Positions 53,499-63,861 are shown, numbered from the stretch's first letter. The stretch is DNA of 64,000 nt from Pukyongia sp. (GCA_030148705.1 JASBSY010000010.1:1-64000); one strand, 5' to 3'. Translations and numbers: made by a program. The notes: a model not told the origin generated them from the sequence alone.

Positions 53499-54362
53499 CT
53501 AATGATATTTGTTAAAGATCTTCGAAGCTTCATTATGAGCGCTTTCGAATGACAATGGATTTACATTGGTAATTATTTTATTCGCGGTAAAATAACTCAG
53601 CATTTTTTCGGTTGGCATATTGCCGGTGAGCTCGTCTTTAGCCATCGGACAGCCACCAAACCCCTGTATGGCACCGTCGAACCTTCGGCAGCCTGCCTTA
53701 TAGGCCGAATCGACTTTTTCGTGCCAACTGGAAGGAGTTGTATGGAGATGTGCCCCGAACTCTATTTCAGGATATTTCGGGATGAGGTTGGAATACAAAT
53801 AATCGATCACTTCGGGGGTGGAAGTGCCTACCGTATCACTTAACGACAGGATCCTAACGCCCATATCGGAAAGTTTGCCGGCCCAATCACCTACAATCTC
53901 CACGTTCCAGGGATCGCCATAAGGATTTCCAAAACCCATCGATAAATAGGTTACCACTTCCTTGCCGGCCTCATCGGCCAGTTTTAAGATTTCCCTGAGG
54001 GTAACCGTAGATTCGGCGATTGTCTTATGCGTATTTCGCATTTGAAAATTCTCAGAAATAGAAAAAGGATACCCCAGATAGTCAATGGCTTCGAATTGAA
54101 CAGCGGTTTCAGCTCCTCGTACATTGGCAACGATTGCCAGTAATTTACTTGAGGTTACCGACAAATCCAGGGCAGCAAGTACTTCGGCGGTATCGGTCAT
54201 TTGCGGAATTGCCTTTGGAGAAACGAAACTTCCGAAATCGATCGTATCGAAGCCACATCGAAGCAGGCTTTGAATATACTGAATCTTCTCCTTGGTGGGG
54301 ATCCAGTCTTTGATACCCTGCATTGCATCCCGCGGACATTCTATTAATTTCACTTTTTGCAT
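53499..54362 (-). CDS. Hydroxymethylglutaryl-CoA lyase-like enzyme
   Basis: A 287-residue DRE-TIM metallolyase. It begins KVKLIECPRDAMQGIKDWIP (R and D of the metal-site motif), with FDTIDFGSFVSPKAIPQM, YLSMGFGNPYGDPWN, LSLSDTVGTSTPEVI, FGAHLHTTPSSW and GAIQGFGGCPMAKDELTGN, the last matching the HMG-CoA lyase signature. It would cleave HMG-CoA to acetoacetate and acetyl-CoA in leucine breakdown. A leucine-type dehydrogenase lies 6 kb away, but not in the same operon. Confidence 0.92.
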   Translation of the reverse strand: MQKVKLIECPRDAMQGIKDWIPTKEKIQYIQSLLRCGFDTIDFGSFVSPKAIPQMTDTAEVLAALDLSVTSSKLLAIVANVRGAETAVQFEAIDYLGYPFSISENFQMRNTHKTIAESTVTLREILKLADEAGKEVVTYLSMGFGNPYGDPWNVEIVGDWAGKLSDMGVRILSLSDTVGTSTPEVIDYLYSNLIPKYPEIEFGAHLHTTPSSWHEKVDSAYKAGCRRFDGAIQGFGGCPMAKDELTGNMPTEKMLSYFTANKIITNVNPLSFESAHNEASKIFNKYH

Positions 54363-54405
54363 TAGCGTAAAGATAAAAGAATTTGATGGCCCCGGAATAC
54401 AAAAA

Positions 54406-55020
54406 TCAGGGTAAGAGAATAAATAGTGCTATTGCCAGAAACACTACAATCTGCATCCACTTTAAAAAGACTGCAGCTTGTAAATTCTGCGAAAGATAAT
54501 TAGAAATCCTTCCCGCCAGCAGCGCTATTGTACTGAAGACAATAAAGGAAACCACCATAAATGTTATTCCAAGTATATAAAACTGAAGTACCGTATTCCC
54601 ACTCTCGTTCCATAGAAACCCGGGAAAGAATGCCAGAAAGAATATAAGAACCTTAGGATTAACCAGGTTCATAATAACTCCCTGCCTGAATAACTGTCTG
54701 TAAGTTTTTGCTGAACTGTCTCCTTTTATTGAAAGTTTAGGGTTCGTTCTATAAACAGACCAGGCGAGGTAGATCAGGTAACAAGCCCCGAGAATCTTAA
54801 TAATGGTATGTAAGACGGCAGATGCGGTGATCACTGCCGAAACTCCAAATGCCAGCAGGGTGGTGTGAACAATACATCCACTAATGAGGCCGGCCGTTAC
54901 GGCAATTCCGCTTCTGGCACCATAGGAAAGGCTTTGTGTTAACACATAGATATTGTCTGGACCAGGCGATATGGCTAAAGCAAGCGTGGCCAGAATAAAC
55001 AGATATAGGATATCGATCAC
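54406..55020 (-). CDS. LysE/RhtB-family amino acid exporter
   Basis: A 204-residue inner-membrane protein with about six helices. The family start reads ATLALAISPGPDNIYVLTQS, then GARSGIAVTAGLISGCIVHT and LGACYLIYLAWSVYRT, with FRQGVIMNLVNPKVLIFFLA in the middle. Exports amino acids such as homoserine, threonine or leucine; specificity unknown. Confidence 0.93.
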   Translation of the reverse strand: MIDILYLFILATLALAISPGPDNIYVLTQSLSYGARSGIAVTAGLISGCIVHTTLLAFGVSAVITASAVLHTIIKILGACYLIYLAWSVYRTNPKLSIKGDSSAKTYRQLFRQGVIMNLVNPKVLIFFLAFFPGFLWNESGNTVLQFYILGITFMVVSFIVFSTIALLAGRISNYLSQNLQAAVFLKWMQIVVFLAIALFILLP

Positions 55021-55088
55021 GAATTAAAAATAATATAAATTGTCAGGTAGCCGTTATAATTACGACTCATATTCTATAATTTATTGCT

Positions 55089-56012
55089 ATGAAATCATTT
55101 TACTATTCATTTTTCACATTGTTATCCGTGCTTGTCTGTATGCAGCCATCCATGGCACAATCGTCCCAGGCCACCTACACCGTTACTTATACCAGTACCT
55201 GGTCGGAAAGCACTCATCCGCATCCGGGTGGTAATTTTCCCGCTTCGGCCCATTATTCAAAATTAGTAGGGGCTACGCATAACGAAAATGTGGTTTTTTT
55301 GGAAATGGGCGAACTTGCAAGCCCCGGAATCGAAGATGTGGCCGAACTGGGCAATAACGATGCCTTCTTTGCTGAAGTAAATACGGCTATCAATGCCGGC
55401 ACGGCCAATTCACTAATTGACGGAGATGCCCTTGCAACCAGTACAGGAACCATTGAAATAGAAGATATAGTAACCAATGAGGCCTATCCCCTGATAACCC
55501 TGGTTTCTATGATAGCGCCCAGCCCCGATTGGATGATTGCCGTGAATAGTGTAGAGCTGCAAGACGGGAATGGCGACTGGAGAGACGGCATAGAAATTGA
55601 TCTTTACCCGTACGACGCAGGAACCGACAGCGGTATCGATTACACCTCTCCCAATAAAAACACAGATCCCCAGCAGCCTATTTCAAGTTTGCAGGCAATC
55701 CCGCCGTTTTCAAATGAAAAAATGGGCACCCTATCCATCACCCTCGAAGATGTGGTGTTAGGTGCAGCAGATCCTACTATAGACGAATTCAGTATGTTTC
55801 CCAACCCGGCCACCGATGTAGTGAATATTCGAAGTGCGGTGCCTATTGCTTCGGTCGAAGTAATAAATGTACTGGGAGAGCGCATCGCATCCTTTCAAAT
55901 GAATGCTTCAGTTTTCACTATAAACCTCAATGAACTATCATCGGGTATTTATATGGTTAAAGTAAACGCAGCCGATGGATCTTCGGCAGTTAAGAAGCTT
56001 ATAAAGCGTTAA
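55089..56012 (+). CDS. Spondin-domain protein with T9SS sorting domain
   Basis: A 307-residue exported protein ([20 protein letters not shown] signal peptide). Residues about 28-225 are a spondin_N domain: [53 protein letters not shown] and [20 protein letters not shown]. The last 75 residues are a type A T9SS domain: [14 protein letters not shown] ... [21 protein letters not shown]. It should be secreted or attached to the cell surface. Spondin domains are known for adhesion in animals; the role here is unknown. Confidence 0.92.
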   Translation: MKSFYYSFFTLLSVLVCMQPSMAQSSQATYTVTYTSTWSESTHPHPGGNFPASAHYSKLVGATHNENVVFLEMGELASPGIEDVAELGNNDAFFAEVNTAINAGTANSLIDGDALATSTGTIEIEDIVTNEAYPLITLVSMIAPSPDWMIAVNSVELQDGNGDWRDGIEIDLYPYDAGTDSGIDYTSPNKNTDPQQPISSLQAIPPFSNEKMGTLSITLEDVVLGAADPTIDEFSMFPNPATDVVNIRSAVPIASVEVINVLGERIASFQMNASVFTINLNELSSGIYMVKVNAADGSSAVKKLIKR

Positions 56013-57027
56013 GTATCGCCTTATTGATTCGTTTAACCAGGCTCGGCCCTTCATAGATAAAACCGGTATAAAGCTGAATTAAACTGGCACCGGCCTCAAG
56101 TTTTTCAAGGGCGTCTCCTTCCGAATGAATCCCCCCCACTCCAATAATTGGAAAAGCTTTCCCGCTTTTGTCAGACAGGAACTTGATAACTTCCGTAGAC
56201 CGATCTTTCAATGGCTTGCCACTAAGCCCACCGGCCCCAATCGCTTCTATTGTTTCTGGATCCGATTTCAGCTTATCCCTGGAAATAGTAGTATTGGTAG
56301 CGATTACGCCGTCTATTCCTGTTTCGGCAACGATGTCGATTATATCAAGTAACTGTTCATCCGATAAGTCGGGCGCGATCTTCAGCAGGATTGGTTTAGG
56401 CAAAGGTTTGGACGCGTTAACCGATTTGAGTTCCTTCAGCAGTTTTGTTAACGGTTCCTTCTCTTGCAATTCCCTTAGATTCGGAGTGTTTGGGGAACTT
56501 ACGTTTACCACGAAGTAATCCACATGATCGTAGAGTGCATTAAAACAGATTAAATAATCTTCTGTAGCGTCTTCATTAGGGGTGGTCTTGTTCTTTCCAA
56601 TATTTCCCCCGATTATTACATTCCGCTTCGCCTTCAATCGTTCGGCAGCCGCTTCCACTCCCCCATTGTTAAAGCCCATTCGATTGATGATGGCGCTGTC
56701 CTTTTTAAGTCTGAACAGACGTTTTTTTGGATTGCCTTGCTGCGGTTTTGGAGTAACTGTCCCAATTTCAATAAAACCGAATCCGAAACTTGAGAGCTCA
56801 TCGAACAATCTCGCATCCTTGTCGAAGCCTGCTGCCAGGCCGACCGGGTTGGGGAATTTCAGTCCGAAGACCTCCCGTTCCAACCGCTTATCTTGTATGG
56901 CATACATTTTTCTGAACAAGGATTTTCCGCCAAGAGCACACATTTTTCGAATCAGCGAAAAAGTGAAGTAATGTACTTTTTCGGGATCGGACTTAAAGAG
57001 TATTGGGCGGATCAGTTTTTTGTACAT
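55999..57027 (-). CDS. pyrD: Dihydroorotate dehydrogenase (quinone)
   Basis: A 342-residue class 2 enzyme that oxidises dihydroorotate to orotate and passes electrons to quinone. The N-terminal helix [20 protein letters not shown] is the membrane-associated extension of class 2. Core: [56 protein letters not shown] (catalytic Ser in the class) and [20 protein letters not shown]. Its last 14 bases overlap the end of the convergent spondin gene. Confidence 0.96.
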   Translation of the reverse strand: MYKKLIRPILFKSDPEKVHYFTFSLIRKMCALGGKSLFRKMYAIQDKRLEREVFGLKFPNPVGLAAGFDKDARLFDELSSFGFGFIEIGTVTPKPQQGNPKKRLFRLKKDSAIINRMGFNNGGVEAAAERLKAKRNVIIGGNIGKNKTTPNEDATEDYLICFNALYDHVDYFVVNVSSPNTPNLRELQEKEPLTKLLKELKSVNASKPLPKPILLKIAPDLSDEQLLDIIDIVAETGIDGVIATNTTISRDKLKSDPETIEAIGAGGLSGKPLKDRSTEVIKFLSDKSGKAFPIIGVGGIHSEGDALEKLEAGASLIQLYTGFIYEGPSLVKRINKAILNAL

Positions 57028-57112
57028 AGAAGAAATTCTGCTTGCAAAAATAGCCTAAAAGGTCGAAAAGTTTGAAGCTTATTCCTTTAATTTGCACTGA
57101 AATATTGCAGCT

Positions 57113-58351
57113 ATGATCGACAAGCAACTCCTAATCGACAGATTTATAAGTTATGTAACTGTAGACACTGAAAGTGACCCTGATAGCGACAGCACCCCGA
57201 GTACGGAAAAGCAATGGGAGCTTGCAAATGCTCTTGTAAAGGAATTAAAGGAAATCGGGATGGAAGATGTTAGCATAGACGAGAATGCTTATATCATGGC
57301 CACCTTACCCTCCAATTTGGATTATGACACCCCGGTGATTGGTTTTATATCGCATTTCGACACCTCCCCCGATTTTACCGGAGCGAACGTTAAGCCTAAG
57401 GTGATAGAGAATTACAACGGTAAGGATATCGTTTTGAACGAGGAACAGGATATAGTTCTTTCTCCGGATGATTTTGAAGACCTGTTGTTATACAAGGGAC
57501 AAACTCTTATCACAACCGATGGCACCACCCTCCTGGGAGCAGATGATAAGGCCGGCATTGCGGAGATTGTTTCAGCTATGGAATATCTCATTCAGCATCC
57601 TGAAATAAAACACGGCAAGATACGTGTGGGCTTCACTCCCGATGAAGAGATCGGACGCGGTGCTCATAAATTCGACGTCGAAAAATTTGGCGCAGACTGG
57701 GCCTATACCATGGATGGAAGTGAGATAGGGGAACTGGAATACGAAAATTTCAATGCAGCAGCTGCCGTGGTAAGTATACAGGGCAAGATCGTTCATCCCG
57801 GCTATGCCAAGGGAAAGATGATCAACAGCATGTATATTGCCACCCAGTACATCAATTCATTGCCTCGACTGGAAACCCCTGAACACACAGAGGACAGACA
57901 GGGATTCTTTCACCTTCACAGCATGGAAGGAGAAGTAGACTCGACCAAGCTTAAATATATCATCAGGGATCACGATGCCGACCACTTTGCAGCACGTAAG
58001 GAAGTGATGGAAAATCTGGCCAGTGAACTTAATGCCGAATATGAAAAAGAGCTGATAACAGTTGAAATAAAGGACCAATACTTCAATATGCGCGAAAAGA
58101 TAGAACCTGTAATGCATATTGTAAAAATTGCAGAGAAAGCAATGAAAGAGGCCAGTATCGAACCCATAATAAAACCCATTCGCGGGGGTACCGATGGTTC
58201 ACAGCTAAGCTATAAAGGATTGCCTTGCCCCAATATCTTTGCAGGAGGACACAATTTTCACGGACGCTATGAATACGTGCCTGTAGAGAGCATGCTCAAG
58301 GCGATTGAAGTGATTGTGAATATCGCCCGGCTGGTTGGGAAAAAGAAATAA
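57113..58351 (+). CDS. pepT: Peptidase T (tripeptide aminopeptidase)
   Basis: A 412-residue M20-family zinc exopeptidase that removes the N-terminal residue from tripeptides. Metal and catalytic motifs: [75 protein letters not shown] and [20 protein letters not shown]. The C-terminal [20 protein letters not shown] carries the last His ligand. Length is typical. Confidence 0.96.
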   Translation: MIDKQLLIDRFISYVTVDTESDPDSDSTPSTEKQWELANALVKELKEIGMEDVSIDENAYIMATLPSNLDYDTPVIGFISHFDTSPDFTGANVKPKVIENYNGKDIVLNEEQDIVLSPDDFEDLLLYKGQTLITTDGTTLLGADDKAGIAEIVSAMEYLIQHPEIKHGKIRVGFTPDEEIGRGAHKFDVEKFGADWAYTMDGSEIGELEYENFNAAAAVVSIQGKIVHPGYAKGKMINSMYIATQYINSLPRLETPEHTEDRQGFFHLHSMEGEVDSTKLKYIIRDHDADHFAARKEVMENLASELNAEYEKELITVEIKDQYFNMREKIEPVMHIVKIAEKAMKEASIEPIIKPIRGGTDGSQLSYKGLPCPNIFAGGHNFHGRYEYVPVESMLKAIEVIVNIARLVGKKK

Positions 58352-58353
58352 AA

Positions 58354-58383
58354 AAAACCTCCAGTGATTACTGAAGGTTTTTC
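58354..58383. terminator. Bidirectional terminator between pepT and yajC
   Basis: AAACCTCCAGT-GATT-ACTGAAGGTTT forms an 11-bp stem with one mismatch, with A on the left and T on the right, between convergent genes. Confidence 0.8.
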
Positions 58384-58402
58384 CAAATAAATGTAGTCTA
58401 TA

Positions 58403-58687
58403 TTATTTCGTCTTTTCCGGTGTGTTAAGCTTATTGCTCAATTCCATGGAAATTGCAGATCGTTCAAACTTCATTTTTCCTGCTCCCGATTCGATAAGGC
58501 AGGTTCCGTCGTCGTTCAGATCCAGGATCTTCCCGTGCAAACCGCTTTTGGTGATTACTTTATCACCCCGTTTCAGTTCGGCAGCAAACTTTTTTTCTTG
58601 TTTCTGGCGCTTCATTTGCGGGCGTATCATAAAAAAGTACACCACTACAAACATCAACACCAGTAATATCAAACTTTGCTGTTCCAT
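58403..58687 (-). CDS. yajC: Preprotein translocase subunit YajC
   Basis: A 94-residue inner-membrane protein of the SecDF-YajC accessory complex. One N-terminal helix (LILLVLMFVVVYFFMIRPQM), the family signature RPQMKRQKQ and the soluble part FAAELKRGDKVITKSGLHGK ending in a short tail. It ends the nusB-DUF1573-yajC run, 25 bases after the preceding gene. Confidence 0.95.
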   Translation of the reverse strand: MEQQSLILLVLMFVVVYFFMIRPQMKRQKQEKKFAAELKRGDKVITKSGLHGKILDLNDDGTCLIESGAGKMKFERSAISMELSNKLNTPEKTK

Positions 58688-58712
58688 AAAAGACGTTTAT
58701 TTCCTATTAAAA

Positions 58713-59201
58713 TTAGTTGTTGGTTTGGATCACGCTGTTACCGACCGGTGTAACGCCTTCAGGAGCATTTACGAATGCTTTGATCTGAACAGTTTCCTTA
58801 CCGGCTTCAGTATTTGCGGTAATGGTAACCGTTTTACTAACCTGGTTTTTACCACTACCGTTGAACTTAACTAAAAGCTCTCCTGATTCTCCGGGAGCAA
58901 CAGGATCTTTTGTGAAGCTTGGTACAGTACAACCACAGCTACTTTTTGCATCAACGATTACAAGCGGTGCTTTTCCGGTGTTAGAGAACTTAAATACGTG
59001 TTCAACGTTCGTACCCTGATCTATAGTTCCGAAGTCAAACTCTTTTTCTTCAAAAGTCATCACGGGATAGTCGGCCGCCTTAGCGTCGCGATCTGCAGCT
59101 GCTGCTACATTTTCTTCATTTACCTTATCTGCCGCATCTTGTTTACAAGAAGTAAAAATAAAAGCTGACAAAACAGCAACAATTAAAATTGATTTTTTCA
59201 T
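58713..59201 (-). CDS. DUF1573 lipoprotein
   Basis: About 162 residues from ATG 59201 (MKKSILIVAVLSAFIFTSCK lipobox); 24 upstream codons overlap the end of nusB and are unlikely to be used. DUF1573 has an Ig-like fold: FEEKEFDFGTIDQGTNVEHV, FKFSNTGKAPLVIVDAKSSC and GCTVPSFTKDPVAPGESGEL with its Cys pair. Common in Bacteroidota beside nusB and yajC; function unknown, presumably envelope-related. Confidence 0.9.
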   Translation of the reverse strand: MKKSILIVAVLSAFIFTSCKQDAADKVNEENVAAAADRDAKAADYPVMTFEEKEFDFGTIDQGTNVEHVFKFSNTGKAPLVIVDAKSSCGCTVPSFTKDPVAPGESGELLVKFNGSGKNQVSKTVTITANTEAGKETVQIKAFVNAPEGVTPVGNSVIQTNN

Positions 59202-59253
59202 AGGATTATGGTTTATTATTTTAAGGAGTCCAAAATTAGATAAATTTTTTGTT

Positions 59254-60198
59254 TTATTTAAGTCCGCGACCAATTTTATTCAATTTGCCATTAGTTGTGA
59301 ACTCGCCTACGAGTTTATCGAGTATTCCATTGATAAACAGGCTACTTTTGGGGGTGGAGTATTCCTTCGATATTTCCAGGTATTCATTGATGGTAGCACG
59401 AACAGGAATTGAAGGAAAATAAAGGAATTCGGCTATTCCCATCTTTAAGATTATCAGATCGACTTCAGCGATTCGGTCTTTGTCCCAGTTTGGAGTCTTG
59501 CCGTCTATCTCTTTCAGCAGTTTGTCGTCGTTCAGCAGAACCTTCCTCAGCAATTGTATCGCGTAATCCCTGTCTTCCTCGTTTTTATAAAGATCGGGTA
59601 TGAGCTTGGAACTGATATTGGTTTCAGTAATTTTGCCCAACACCTTAACCAGCACTGTATTCACAATAGGAAAGTCGTCCAGCCAGGTTAGTCGGCGGTC
59701 TTCGAGGTATTCATACAACTTGTCGTTGGGTGCGATTACCTTCTTGTACAATTTTATCACTAATTCCCTGTCGTCATTGATGGTTGGCGATTTCAGATTC
59801 AGGTATTCCGTATACCAAGCTTTATTAGTGAGTTCCCTAAAGAGTATGGAGATGTATTCGTCGTCTTCTTTCCAGTAATTCAGCTTCTTATTTTTGAGAA
59901 TAAGTTTAAGATCATCGTGCTCCGAAAGGAGCCGAAGGATTTTATTATCCACGAAGTTCTTACTCGGGTTCTTTTCGAGTTCGGTAGCAAGATGCTTCTG
60001 TTGCGACTTGATCATATACAATTCGGCGTGTTCCCGAAGTGCAACCATCGATTGAAGCAGGAGCACATATAATTCGTGCATCTGGTTTATACTATACCAC
60101 AAAAATTTTTCCTGTTTCTCCAGGTCGTTGTGTTCGCCTTGCTGATAAGCATAGATGGATTGCAGCACTTTAACGCGAATATGTCTTCTTGTGAGCAT
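59254..60198 (-). CDS. nusB: Transcription antitermination protein NusB
   Basis: 314 residues, about twice the E. coli length, as is common in Bacteroidota. The start MLTRRHIRVKVLQSIYAYQQ and the C-terminal part (NWDKDRIAEVDLIILKMGIA, EFLYFPSIPVRATINEYLEI, FINGILDKL) are NusB; the middle (about 60-200) is an insertion specific to this group. NusB with NusE binds boxA RNA of rRNA operons. It heads the nusB-DUF1573-yajC run and has a hairpin in its leader. Confidence 0.93.
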   Translation of the reverse strand: MLTRRHIRVKVLQSIYAYQQGEHNDLEKQEKFLWYSINQMHELYVLLLQSMVALREHAELYMIKSQQKHLATELEKNPSKNFVDNKILRLLSEHDDLKLILKNKKLNYWKEDDEYISILFRELTNKAWYTEYLNLKSPTINDDRELVIKLYKKVIAPNDKLYEYLEDRRLTWLDDFPIVNTVLVKVLGKITETNISSKLIPDLYKNEEDRDYAIQLLRKVLLNDDKLLKEIDGKTPNWDKDRIAEVDLIILKMGIAEFLYFPSIPVRATINEYLEISKEYSTPKSSLFINGILDKLVGEFTTNGKLNKIGRGLK

Positions 60199-60225
60199 AT
60201 ATAAATAAGAACATTAAATAAACAA

Positions 60226-60260
60226 CGCACAAGATAAGGTTCTTGTGCGCTGCAAATATA
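60226..60260 (-). promoter_or_regulatory. nusB promoter with a leader hairpin (or upstream terminator)
   Basis: The -7 box TATATTTG is at 60253-60260 (minus strand). A perfect 9-bp stem CGCACAAGA/TCTTGTGCG with a 6-base loop (60226-60249) follows at once, so it either caps the 5' end of the nusB transcript or ends the dehydrogenase transcript. Confidence 0.6.
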
Positions 60261-60280
60261 CTATTAATAATAATAAATTG

Positions 60281-61378
60281 TTATTTTTCCTTCTTACGGG
60301 AATCAATGCGTTTTTGTGCAATATCGAAAGCCGCACGGTGTGTCGTGATATTGTTTTCTTCGGCATTTTGAAGAATTTCCAGAGTGGTGTTGTAAATATT
60401 CTCTGTCTTACGGATGATTTCTTGTTTCCCGTAATTTTCCAATTCGGCATAGACATTTATAATCCCCCCGGCATTGATCAGGAAGTCGGGGGCATAGACA
60501 ATACCTCTTTCCCTCAAGATCGCACCGTGAACATTCTCATTTGCCAATTGGTTATTGGCTGCTCCGGCAATTACCTTTGCCTTCAGTTGGTAAACGGTTT
60601 CATCGTTTATTGTGGCTCCCAGGGCACAGGGTGCGTAAATATCCATATCCTCCGTATAGAGGTTTTCACCTCCGTATATATTCACCCCGTATTTGTCTCG
60701 AACCCTTTCCAGTTGTTCCTGGTTGATATCGGCAATAAAAATCTTGGCACCTTCATTAGTGAGGTTTTCCACCAGGGCTTCACCTACGTTTCCTATCCCC
60801 TGTACAAATACGGTACGGTCTTCGAGGTGGTCGCTGCCAAAGGCATATTTGGCCGCAGCTTTCATCCCCATAAAGACTCCATAAGCTGTAATGGGCGATG
60901 GGTTTCCTGCGCCTCCTTTGTCTTCCGAAATACCGGTTACATACGGCGTTACAGTTCGCACCAGGTCCATATCGGAAGTTTCCATTCCAACGTCTTCGGC
61001 CGTGATGTATTTACCGTTTAATGAGTGGACGAATTCCCCGAATTTAAGCATGAGTTCGGGTGTTTTCTGAGTCTTTGCATCTCCTATGATAACCGCCTTT
61101 CCTCCTCCGAGGTTTAAGCCGGTAATGGCCGACTTGAACGTCATCCCTCTGGACAGACGCAGCACGTCGTTTAAAGCCTCCCATTCACTGGAGTATTGCC
61201 ACATCCTGGTACCCCCGAGGGCAGGCCCCAATACGGTATTGTGTATTCCAATAATTGCTTTTAATCCTGTATCTTTGTCGTTGCAAAAAATTACTTGTTC
61301 GTGATCATCGAACGAATATTGTCCAAATACCGGATCGGCTTTTTTTAATTCATTTGTATTAACTACATCAGTTATCAT
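60281..61378 (-). CDS. Glu/Leu/Phe/Val-type dehydrogenase (leucine dehydrogenase)
   Basis: A 365-residue NAD-dependent oxidative deaminase of branched-chain amino acids. Motifs: IGIHNTVLGPALGGTRMW, RGMTFKSAITGLNLGGGKAV (catalytic Lys), KYITAEDVGMETSDMDLV, FVQGIGNVGEALVENLTNEG (NAD-binding) and YAPDFLINAGGIINVYAEL. Length matches leucine dehydrogenase rather than glutamate dehydrogenase. It has a good promoter and stands as a single gene. Confidence 0.93.
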   Translation of the reverse strand: MITDVVNTNELKKADPVFGQYSFDDHEQVIFCNDKDTGLKAIIGIHNTVLGPALGGTRMWQYSSEWEALNDVLRLSRGMTFKSAITGLNLGGGKAVIIGDAKTQKTPELMLKFGEFVHSLNGKYITAEDVGMETSDMDLVRTVTPYVTGISEDKGGAGNPSPITAYGVFMGMKAAAKYAFGSDHLEDRTVFVQGIGNVGEALVENLTNEGAKIFIADINQEQLERVRDKYGVNIYGGENLYTEDMDIYAPCALGATINDETVYQLKAKVIAGAANNQLANENVHGAILRERGIVYAPDFLINAGGIINVYAELENYGKQEIIRKTENIYNTTLEILQNAEENNITTHRAAFDIAQKRIDSRKKEK

Positions 61379-61416
61379 AGCGCATTTTAAAATTAAGCAT
61401 CCTTAAAAAGGACGTG

Positions 61417-61447
61417 CAAAATTAAAGGTTTATTAATAAAACTACAA
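61417..61447 (-). promoter_or_regulatory. Promoter of the leucine-type dehydrogenase gene
   Basis: On the minus strand: -33 TTG (61445-61447), a 20-bp spacer and -7 TAATTTTG (61417-61424), 38 bases before the ATG. Confidence 0.75.
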
Positions 61448-61497
61448 AGAAAGCATCCTAAAAACGAGAATTTGTTAATAACTCTCACCCCCCTTTT

Positions 61498-63249
61498 ATG
61501 AAGGAACTTCAATACCTAAATCGTTACTTTTTCAAATACCGGGGTCGACTGCTTCTCGGACTTCTGATTACTGTAATAGCAAGGATCTTCGCCCTTCTGG
61601 TTCCCATGAAGGTTGGTGATATCGTCAATGTGGTCGAGTTGCGTATATCGGGAGATATCACGGTGGAAGCGATGAAATCCGGCCTGCTCTACAGCATTCT
61701 TATAATAACCGGGGCAACGCTTCTTGCCGCCATCTTTACCTTTATAATGCGACAAACGATAATTGTCGTATCTCGGCAGATAGAATTCGATCTAAAGAAC
61801 GAAGTTTACGAGCATTACCAAAAATTGTCCTTGAGTTTTTACAAAAAGAACCGCACAGGCGACCTGATGAACAGGATTAGTGAAGATGTATCTAAAGTTA
61901 GGATGTATGTTGGTCCGGCCCTGATGTACAGCACCACCACCGTCACCTTATTTGTTGTTGTATTGAGTTATATGATCTTTAAGGCTCCGCTTCTCACCTT
62001 ATATGCCATAACACCCCTGCCAGTATTGTCCGTGCTGATTTATAAATTAAGTGCCGCCATACATAAACGCAGTACGGTTGTACAACTATACCTTTCAAAA
62101 TTAACCGCTTTTACACAGGAAAGCTTTAGCGGTATTTCTGTAATCAAGGCATACAACATAGAGCCTAGGATCGACCGGGATTTTGTAAGTCTTTCGGAAG
62201 AGAGCAAAACAAAGAATATCGACCTGGCAAGAGTACAGGCATTGTTCTTTCCCCTCATGATGCTGCTAATAGGTTTCAGTAATATCATTGTAATTTATGT
62301 AGGGGGACAACAATATATCAACAACAAAATCGAACTCGGAACCATAGTTGAATTCCTCATCTATGTGAATTTGCTTACCTGGCCGGTGGCCATAGTTGGC
62401 TGGGTAACATCCATAGTACAGCAGGCAGAAGCATCCCAGAAACGCATCAATCAGTTCCTGAAGGAAGAGCCCGGAATCATCAATCTCACCCCCGCCCCAA
62501 CCCCGGTTACAGGTAAGATCACGTTTCAGAACCTGTCGTTTACATACCCGGATACCGGTATTAAGGCGTTAAAAGATATCTCATTTACCGTCAACCCGGG
62601 AGAAACACTGGCCATTATTGGCAATACAGGTTCAGGTAAATCAACAATACTCGAACTAATAGGCAGGTTATACGATGTAGAAGAAGGGGAACTGAAAATT
62701 GATGACACCCCCATTCGTGAATTAAATTTGTACAGCCTGAGAGATGCCATTGGTTATGTACCTCAGGATGCATTCCTGTTCAGCGACAGCATTATGAACA
62801 ATATAAAATTCGGGAAGGAAGATGCCAGCGAAGAGGAAGTAATTGCAGCGGCTAAAAATGCAGCTGTACACCGCAATATCATCGCTTTTTCTGAAGGCTA
62901 TCAAACAGTCCTTGGCGAGCGCGGAATAAGTTTAAGTGGCGGACAGAAGCAACGTGTTTCCATAGCACGAGCAATAATAAAGGATCCGCAGATCCTACTT
63001 TTCGACGATTGTCTTTCGGCGGTGGATACCGAAACGGAAGAGGAGATCCTTCAAAACCTGCACACTATCTCTCAGAATAAGACTACAATTATCGTTAGCC
63101 ACCGTGTGTCTTCAGCTAAGAATTCTGACAAAATAATCGTGTTGGAGGAGGGTAAAATACTTCAGCAAGGCACTCATAATGAGCTGGTAAACACCTCCGG
63201 ATACTACCGGGAACTATACGCAAAACAGCTTTTAGAAAAAGAAATGTAG
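61498..63249 (+). CDS. ABC exporter, MsbA-like half-transporter
   Basis: A 583-residue fused permease-ATPase. Six helices lie in residues 1-310 (first near 15-35); the ATPase follows with Walker A (IIGNTGSGKST), Q-loop (IGYVPQDAFLFSDSI), signature ISLSGGQKQRVSIARA, Walker B (ILLFDDCLSAVDTETEEE) and the switch His (IIVSHRVSSAK). As a homodimer it would export lipid, drug or peptide; the substrate is not readable. It is divergent from the dehydrogenase gene. Confidence 0.94.
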   Translation: MKELQYLNRYFFKYRGRLLLGLLITVIARIFALLVPMKVGDIVNVVELRISGDITVEAMKSGLLYSILIITGATLLAAIFTFIMRQTIIVVSRQIEFDLKNEVYEHYQKLSLSFYKKNRTGDLMNRISEDVSKVRMYVGPALMYSTTTVTLFVVVLSYMIFKAPLLTLYAITPLPVLSVLIYKLSAAIHKRSTVVQLYLSKLTAFTQESFSGISVIKAYNIEPRIDRDFVSLSEESKTKNIDLARVQALFFPLMMLLIGFSNIIVIYVGGQQYINNKIELGTIVEFLIYVNLLTWPVAIVGWVTSIVQQAEASQKRINQFLKEEPGIINLTPAPTPVTGKITFQNLSFTYPDTGIKALKDISFTVNPGETLAIIGNTGSGKSTILELIGRLYDVEEGELKIDDTPIRELNLYSLRDAIGYVPQDAFLFSDSIMNNIKFGKEDASEEEVIAAAKNAAVHRNIIAFSEGYQTVLGERGISLSGGQKQRVSIARAIIKDPQILLFDDCLSAVDTETEEEILQNLHTISQNKTTIIVSHRVSSAKNSDKIIVLEEGKILQQGTHNELVNTSGYYRELYAKQLLEKEM

Positions 63250-63315
63250 GCTAAAGTTGGCATATTTGGATTTTTTTTAGATTTTTGGCTATAAGTTAAC
63301 CACAAAACCACAAAA

Positions 63316-63717
63316 ATGAGTGAGCAGTACATGATGGAGAAAGAAGAGATTTATTCGAAAGTAATGCGCGCCGGAAGACGCACATATTTTTTCGATGTTC
63401 GATCGACCAAAGCGGGAGATTATTACTTGACAATCACAGAAAGCAAGAAGTTTACGAACGACGACGGTTCCTTCCACTACAAGAAGCACAAGATCTATCT
63501 TTATAAAGAAGACTTTCACGAGTTTAAGGATCACGTAGAAGAAATGATCCAGTACATTATCGACGAAAAGGGCGAAGAGGTTATCAGTGAACGGCATCAG
63601 AAGGATTACAAGAAAGAGGAAAACGAAACTTCCGAAACCGCAAAAGCAGAAACATCTGGTTCTAACCACACACCTTCAACATCCGATTTTACCGATATCG
63701 AATTTGACGATATTTAA
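63316..63717 (+). CDS. DUF3276 / PUR-alpha-like nucleic acid-binding protein
   Basis: A 133-residue protein with a single PUR-like repeat: KEEIYSKVMRAGRRTYFFDV, KAGDYYLTITESKK and KIYLYKEDFHEFKDHVEEMI. The C-terminal 40 residues are acidic, low-complexity and probably disordered. Bacteroidota PUR proteins bind DNA and RNA and act as global regulators. A TTG, 19 bp, TAGATTTT promoter-like element lies at 63257-63286. A good terminator follows the gene. Confidence 0.92.
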   Translation: MSEQYMMEKEEIYSKVMRAGRRTYFFDVRSTKAGDYYLTITESKKFTNDDGSFHYKKHKIYLYKEDFHEFKDHVEEMIQYIIDEKGEEVISERHQKDYKKEENETSETAKAETSGSNHTPSTSDFTDIEFDDI

Positions 63718-63745
63718 AATTACCGATAAATTTTTATTCTAAAAT

Positions 63746-63773
63746 CCGCCTTCTTAAGTGAGGCGGTTTTTTT
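63746..63773 (+). terminator. Terminator after the DUF3276 gene
   Basis: CCGCCT (63746-63751) pairs with AGGCGG (63761-63766), 9-base loop, followed by seven T. Confidence 0.88.
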
Positions 63774-63861
63774 ATATTTAACCTTTCCCGATGTGACCTC
63801 GGTGTTGTTTGATCTCACAGGTCCGTCATTTAGTTTCTAATAAATAATCCATTGAGACCAT

